A stretch of 64,000 nucleotides of DNA, taken from positions 2,232,001-2,296,000 of the forward strand of contig JALGAS010000009.1 in the NCBI GenBank assembly GCA_023078685.1. Reading direction: 5' to 3'. The position numbers were made by a program, and so were the translations under genes. The DNA comes from Neopestalotiopsis rosae. Lineage: Eukaryota > Ascomycota > Sordariomycetes > Amphisphaeriales > Sporocadaceae. This document shows, piece after piece, positions 60,308 to 64,000 of the stretch (positions are counted from its first letter, which is position 1; every line of letters starts with the position of its first letter). The notes beneath the pieces were generated by a model. The model ran no database searches. It saw only the letters and a list, made by a program, of their open reading frames with translations, and had not been told where the DNA came from.

Positions 60308-60690
60308 GCCATGTTTTCTTGGCGGGTGGATGCCCGTAGACGGAAGATATTGTGGGTCTTAACTCCGGCTTCCGGACGTAGTACGTAGGATGTAGTCCTT
60401 CAGGTCTACGGTGCCTCTCCCTATGAGTGGGTAAGAGTGGCAACAGCAACAGAGGTTTGATATGGCCGATATGGGTCTTAAACCGTATTCCGCTACGCTG
60501 GTGTACCGCTTTCGATTGTGCTGGAACTTGCAATTTGCCGCACCAGACACTTACAATGATACGCATGGTTGTGATTGATCACAGATATCACCTTGCTACC
60601 TCTTCCACAGGGCTCCTATCATAACAGCGTCGTTTCACATCTAGCTTCCTAAAGATTTCGCCTTCGAGTGAATGCGAACGTGATAGATGG
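60308..60690 (+). repeat. 0.4-kb dispersed repeat, fullest copy 2
   Basis: Near-identical blocks to 13011-13400 in the same order and orientation, with a small indel in the middle (GGGTAAGAGTGGCAACAGC here). It abuts the truncated DUF4470/MYND-type remnant, suggesting insertion into that gene. Confidence 0.85.
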
Positions 60691-60858
60691 GGTAGTCACA
60701 CAAGCAGGCAAGAATGAGAAAACGGGGAGAAAGAATGAAAGAAGCACATCTTTTTCTTCTTGTTTGATCGAATTTCTAGTCGTTCCAAGGATCCCAAAGT
60801 TCATTGACCACCCACTTCATTCAAGCTGTCCTGCTGGAAAGTCTTAGAATATGGCCCC

Positions 60859-61350
60859 TCACATCTGCTCTACCTCATCGAAAGGATACTCTTCGACATC
60901 AGCTACCAACTTATCTTCCGCCTTCCGCTTCAATCTCTTTCTCATGCTGCATCGGTCTCCGGATATCCCTTGCAAAGCCTCCAGGCCTGTGTGGACGTGC
61001 GTCACAGAAAGACTTGTTGGACCAGGCGCATAGTTGGGGCCGCTATGACAGGGTGCCAATGTCTGGAAATGCGCTCCAAAGCTCCGGGGCATCGGCGTGT
61101 GTGACCCGCTGAGCATGGCACTTAGACGCTCGATCTCAAGTCCCTGACGTATTTCAGACTCGCGCAGGTCTTCGACTTCTTTGATTAGGCGTTCTTTATC
61201 GTGTTGACGTTGTTGGTTCTCTTGCTGCAGACTACTCATATATGTCTGCAATTGGTGCAAGGAGCGGGCAAGCTCTTGAAGAGCGCTGTAGAAAACTGTG
61301 ACGGGAAGCATAAGAAGAGGAGTGGGAGGCGTACGGGTATGATTCGCCAT
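60859..61350 (-). CDS. hypothetical coiled-coil protein
   Basis: An open frame of 163 residues starts at an ATG at 61350. Residues about 25-80 form a coiled coil (LQTYMSSLQQENQQRQHDKE, then EVEDLRESEIRQGLEIERL) with hydrophobic residues at heptad spacing. The C-terminal third has a basic RKRLKRKAEDKL stretch that could be a nuclear signal, then an acidic end. No basic DNA-binding region precedes the coiled coil, so it is not a bZIP. A frame further 5' (61792-61469) has a hydrophobic segment (GLLAITISILTIVLCGR) and might be an upstream exon, with a GTATGT at its end, but I could not place the acceptor. Family unknown. Confidence 0.4.
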   Translation of the reverse strand: MANHTRTPPTPLLMLPVTVFYSALQELARSLHQLQTYMSSLQQENQQRQHDKERLIKEVEDLRESEIRQGLEIERLSAMLSGSHTPMPRSFGAHFQTLAPCHSGPNYAPGPTSLSVTHVHTGLEALQGISGDRCSMRKRLKRKAEDKLVADVEEYPFDEVEQM

Positions 61351-61359
61351 GATTGAATC

Positions 61360-62330
61360 AAAATTTGTTCCCGTAGGTTCGAATAAAAACCTTTTACTTG
61401 ATCAATGTCAAGATATCGAGTGGAACGGTCCATGAATTTATCTCTATTGCGAGATTTTGTTCTAGGGGTTAGTTACATACTTTGTAGTCTCGCAGTGTTG
61501 TGGACCAACTGAGACCCAAGTCTAGCTCCGATGATCCATCGTCGAAATTGGATGAAAGCCATTTTCTGACCCTTCCACACAATACTATAGTAAGGATCGA
61601 TATCGTAATAGCTAACAAACCGAATTCCGTCTCCTGGGTTGTAGTGTTGTCAGGCCAAGGCCAGGCTGATTCCAGTCTAGTCACTCGACCGGACGGGGTC
61701 TGTCGATGCTCCATAATTGAACAAACTAGGGACTCGGACTTATGACCCACAGCCCCGCTGCTAGCTGATAACATCCATTTCCCGCCGTGCACTTGGTATC
61801 ACTGCGATAATGCTGGAGTCAATGACACGCAGATTCTAATCCCATAAACCTTCAAATCTGTTTCTGATACGCTTGAGTGAGGCAACAGGGAGAGGACGAA
61901 ACGATTGAACAGTAGAACCCCGAGACCCGTTTCTAGATACATCTGTACGTGAACACAATTACAATTCTGGTCATGTAGCAATGACTAGACCAAAAACAAT
62001 CTAGGTACTACGAGTATATCCTTGTGCACGATTCATACCAGGGCGCCATATTCAATTCCGATCCAGGATACGGAAAGCGTTCAAATGGTTATAGATGGGT
62101 AATATTCCGTGAATGGTTCCTCCCGCTAGAAAATACAGCAGATTCCCAAGCCATGTAGAGAAATCACTGAAACGAATACAGAAACCAACATCGTAAGAAT
62201 TGCAATTGATGGTATTGCCTTTGTCTTAAGAACTCGAAATGGTACCCTTACCAGGTGATCAGAAACAACTGTACACGAAATATGAAAATGAGTCTTTCCA
62301 TAAGCTTTCGAGATTTTTCCATTATGAAAT
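61360..62330. other. stretch with one possible membrane-segment frame, otherwise empty
   Basis: The minus-strand frame 61469-61792 is open and has one hydrophobic helix, but coding is not established. The rest shows nothing. Confidence 0.35.
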
Positions 62331-62335
62331 ATAAT

Positions 62336-62425
62336 CATGTTCTATAGTACTGTATTGAATCATCGTGTCTCGGAAGGATGTCTGTTCTGGACTATTGGAG
62401 GCGGAGTGGCTGCTGTTGCTGCGTA
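62336..62425 (+). repeat. block shared with 28018-28095
   Basis: ATGTTCTAT, CTCGGAAGGATGTCTGTTC and TTGGAGGCGGAGTGG recur with small changes beside the minisatellite at 28 kb, so this is a trace of the same element. Confidence 0.65.
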
Positions 62426-62492
62426 TAAAGCAAGCGAAACCTCGAAGTGCCCTCACGCATCTGGGCCAAGAACATCGATATTGATTCTCACC

Positions 62493-63445
62493 ATGGACCA
62501 ACACCATATTCAGAAAGGTTCACCGTGCAGCATCAACGCGCCCGTGGATCAGCCACGACGGATTATCAGTCTGAGGGATCTGCTATCAGATAACGACTGC
62601 GCCGTGCAAAACGTCAGCGGCAATATCGCCGCAGCGGCAGCACCTAACCAGACCCCGATATCAATCGTCGACCCAGTTCAATTAGGATGTGAAGTGCCAT
62701 TCACTGTAAGTTTTCCATTCGCCCGCTCAGGACCAGTTCCTTTGCTAATGTCATAGTTTGACTCGGATTTCCGTGTTGATGTGCACAATAGTTTCGATGC
62801 TATTGCCACCCATGATGTCTTTGACCCATCATCATATGACGCCAAAGAATTTGTAGTAAGTATACTTGGCCTTCTCTGGCGTCTTGTCAGTTACCAGATT
62901 CTGAGACCGTTTGATTTGGCTAGGGATTTGGACCACAAGGAGTCTATGTGCCACCTGAAAATCATCTTCATCCCTACGAGATGATCGACCTTCGAGCAGC
63001 ATGCAGTAACCATAATCCGGACACTCTGGGTCAAACAACACCTATGAGTCCAGACTATATTCACCCTTGGCAGCATCAAGAGCTATTCATCCATGATGAG
63101 CCACGCATTCCGACGCCGTTGAGCGTGCTCTTCAACCGATACAACTTTCCTGACATTCATATGTATGTGCATCGGCCGCGATGCGACGAATCAGCCATTG
63201 CAGTCAACAGTCAAGGGACAATGAAGCGGCCTTTGAATTGCTTTTTCCTCTACAAAAAGGCTTTCCGAGGTGACACTGCCAAGTTGTTTCCAGGCCTGAA
63301 TCAGAAAATGATAACAAGGGTTATCAGCGCGTCTTGGCGGATGGAGTCGGCGGATATTCGGAAAATATTCAAAAACTTGGCAGAGGTTGAAATTTCTCAT
63401 TACAAGAAGGCAAGAAGGGAAAAAACACGTAACTTCCGCGTGTAG
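62493..63445 (+). CDS. HMG-box protein, three exons
   Basis: Exons 62493-62705, 62757-62855 and 62924-63445 are joined by introns of 51 nt (GTAAGT/CATAG) and 68 nt (GTAAGT/GCTAG), both phase 0, giving 277 residues. The ATG has a strong context (CACCATGG). The HMG box is at residues about 205-275: MKRPLNCFFLYKKAFRG, then LNQKMITRVISASWRMES and IFKNLAEVEISHYKKAR, with the basic end. It belongs to the sequence-specific (MATA/SOX-like) HMG group. The R-P-L-N-C-F-F-L-Y-K start and S-W-R-M-E-S centre look nearer to Ste11/Fmf-1-type regulators than to MAT1-2-1, but this is from memory. The box ends with the protein at NFRV. The next frame stays open to 63668 (SNDKLPKAFERQEKMRDEMK), so a longer C-terminus may have been lost by a frameshift. 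No MAT flanking genes are seen. Confidence 0.75.
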
Positions 63446-63449
63446 TATG

Positions 63450-64000
63450 CACGAAGAGAGTAATGACAAATTACCGAAAGCTTTTGAAAGACAAGAAAAG
63501 ATGAGAGACGAAATGAAACGCTTCGAGCTCAATTCAAGTTATCTCCAAAGTGATTCAACTTCCGCTCGTCCATCTGCCTCCTGCCCACTAGTGTTGACGC
63601 TCTGGTGCGACCTTGGCAACGGCATGGAAATTTACTACCTGAGTCACACTGGTTGCAGACGATCTTGAGCGTCCATTGTTGTATTTATGACAAGAATACA
63701 TTATGAGGAGGGGTGACTTGAAGCACTCTGATCCAGCCCTACGAAATAACTCTGGACAAGAAAGGAAATTGTTAGTCTTGGGTCCGCCGGCAGAAAGTCA
63801 TGAGGTCTACGGTAATGCATCTATGCATTACTTCTGGAAGTATTGCCAGGTGGCCACGCTGCTTCAGACAAGACGTATCATTTCGCCACTCAAATAGTTC
63901 AAGCTTGCATATCTTTAGGGAATCTCGTCAAAGGCCAGTGCAGAACGCATATTGTCTCATAGGAGGTGAAAATGCGTTTGCCATTATCTGGAAAGGGTCA
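63450..64000. other. right end, possible lost C-terminus of the HMG gene
   Basis: Apart from the open frame to 63668 that may continue the HMG-box protein, nothing is supported. Confidence 0.4.

Noticed and set aside
60859..61350. bZIP call for the coiled-coil protein
   Set aside because: There is no basic region with the N-x7-R signature in front of the coiled coil; the basic stretch lies after it.
62493..63445. Mating-type locus
   Set aside because: Only the HMG-box gene is present; none of the usual MAT flanking genes or an alpha-box gene is visible.
1..64000. Starship-type giant element as explanation of the whole window
   Set aside because: No DUF3435 tyrosine-recombinase captain or other cargo hallmark was seen within the window; it could still lie outside.

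Overview
The window looks like nuclear DNA from a filamentous ascomycete (Pezizomycotina, possibly Eurotiomycetes). The evidence is short introns of 48-87 nt with GTRNGT-type donors and CTAAC-like branch points, fungal-only families (Rds1, Zn2Cys6 and C2H2 regulators, NmrA-like, NACHT/PNP NLRs, Tps2/Tps3-type trehalose proteins), and low gene density. There are no operons, no rRNA and no convincing canonical tRNA. Identities come from reading translations; no database search was possible.

Layout. At 0-8 kb there is one intact small mitochondrial-type gene (2.7-3.1 kb), a broken 5' piece of a lipin/PAH1-type phosphatidate phosphatase (3.5-4.6 kb) and a 5' piece of an alpha/beta hydrolase (7.6-7.9 kb). 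At 9-15 kb lie two NLR remnants (PNP-NACHT and PNP only), a 10-bp tandem array inside one of them, and 18-bp minisatellites. At 18.9-22 kb there is an unknown spliced gene and a frameshifted Zn2Cys6 regulator; at 24.5 kb a second 10-bp array. At 26-29 kb there is a broken C2H2 regulator and a truncated MATE-like transporter ending at a minisatellite element. At 30 kb is a 5' fragment of trehalose-6-phosphate synthase.

The 33-41 kb stretch is different in quality: Rds1 (ferritin-like), a hemerythrin-domain protein and a five-exon NmrA-like protein all have clean reading frames and splice sites. At 42-44 kb a Tps2/Tps3-type gene keeps a long open synthase-like region but its phosphatase part is frameshifted. 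A small bZIP gene (47.2-47.8 kb) is intact. At 51-55 kb lies an F-box/ankyrin/NACHT/ankyrin NLR-like gene with two single-base-type frameshifts. At 55-60 kb are a decayed FAD monooxygenase and a decayed DUF4470/MYND-type protein. At 62.5-63.4 kb is a three-exon HMG-box gene.

Between the genes are at least three dispersed repeat families. One is a unit of about 0.7 kb that carries its own TATA-like box and a 72-codon cysteine-rich reading frame (three copies, one open). The second is an 18-bp minisatellite family next to a conserved hairpin block. The third is a ~0.4-kb non-coding repeat in both orientations. Some nonsense codons fit C-to-T change at CpA, as repeat-induced point mutation would give. 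The overall picture is an accessory, repeat-rich, gene-decaying region with a small island of intact stress-type genes. Genes appear to be independent units; no pathway is encoded completely.
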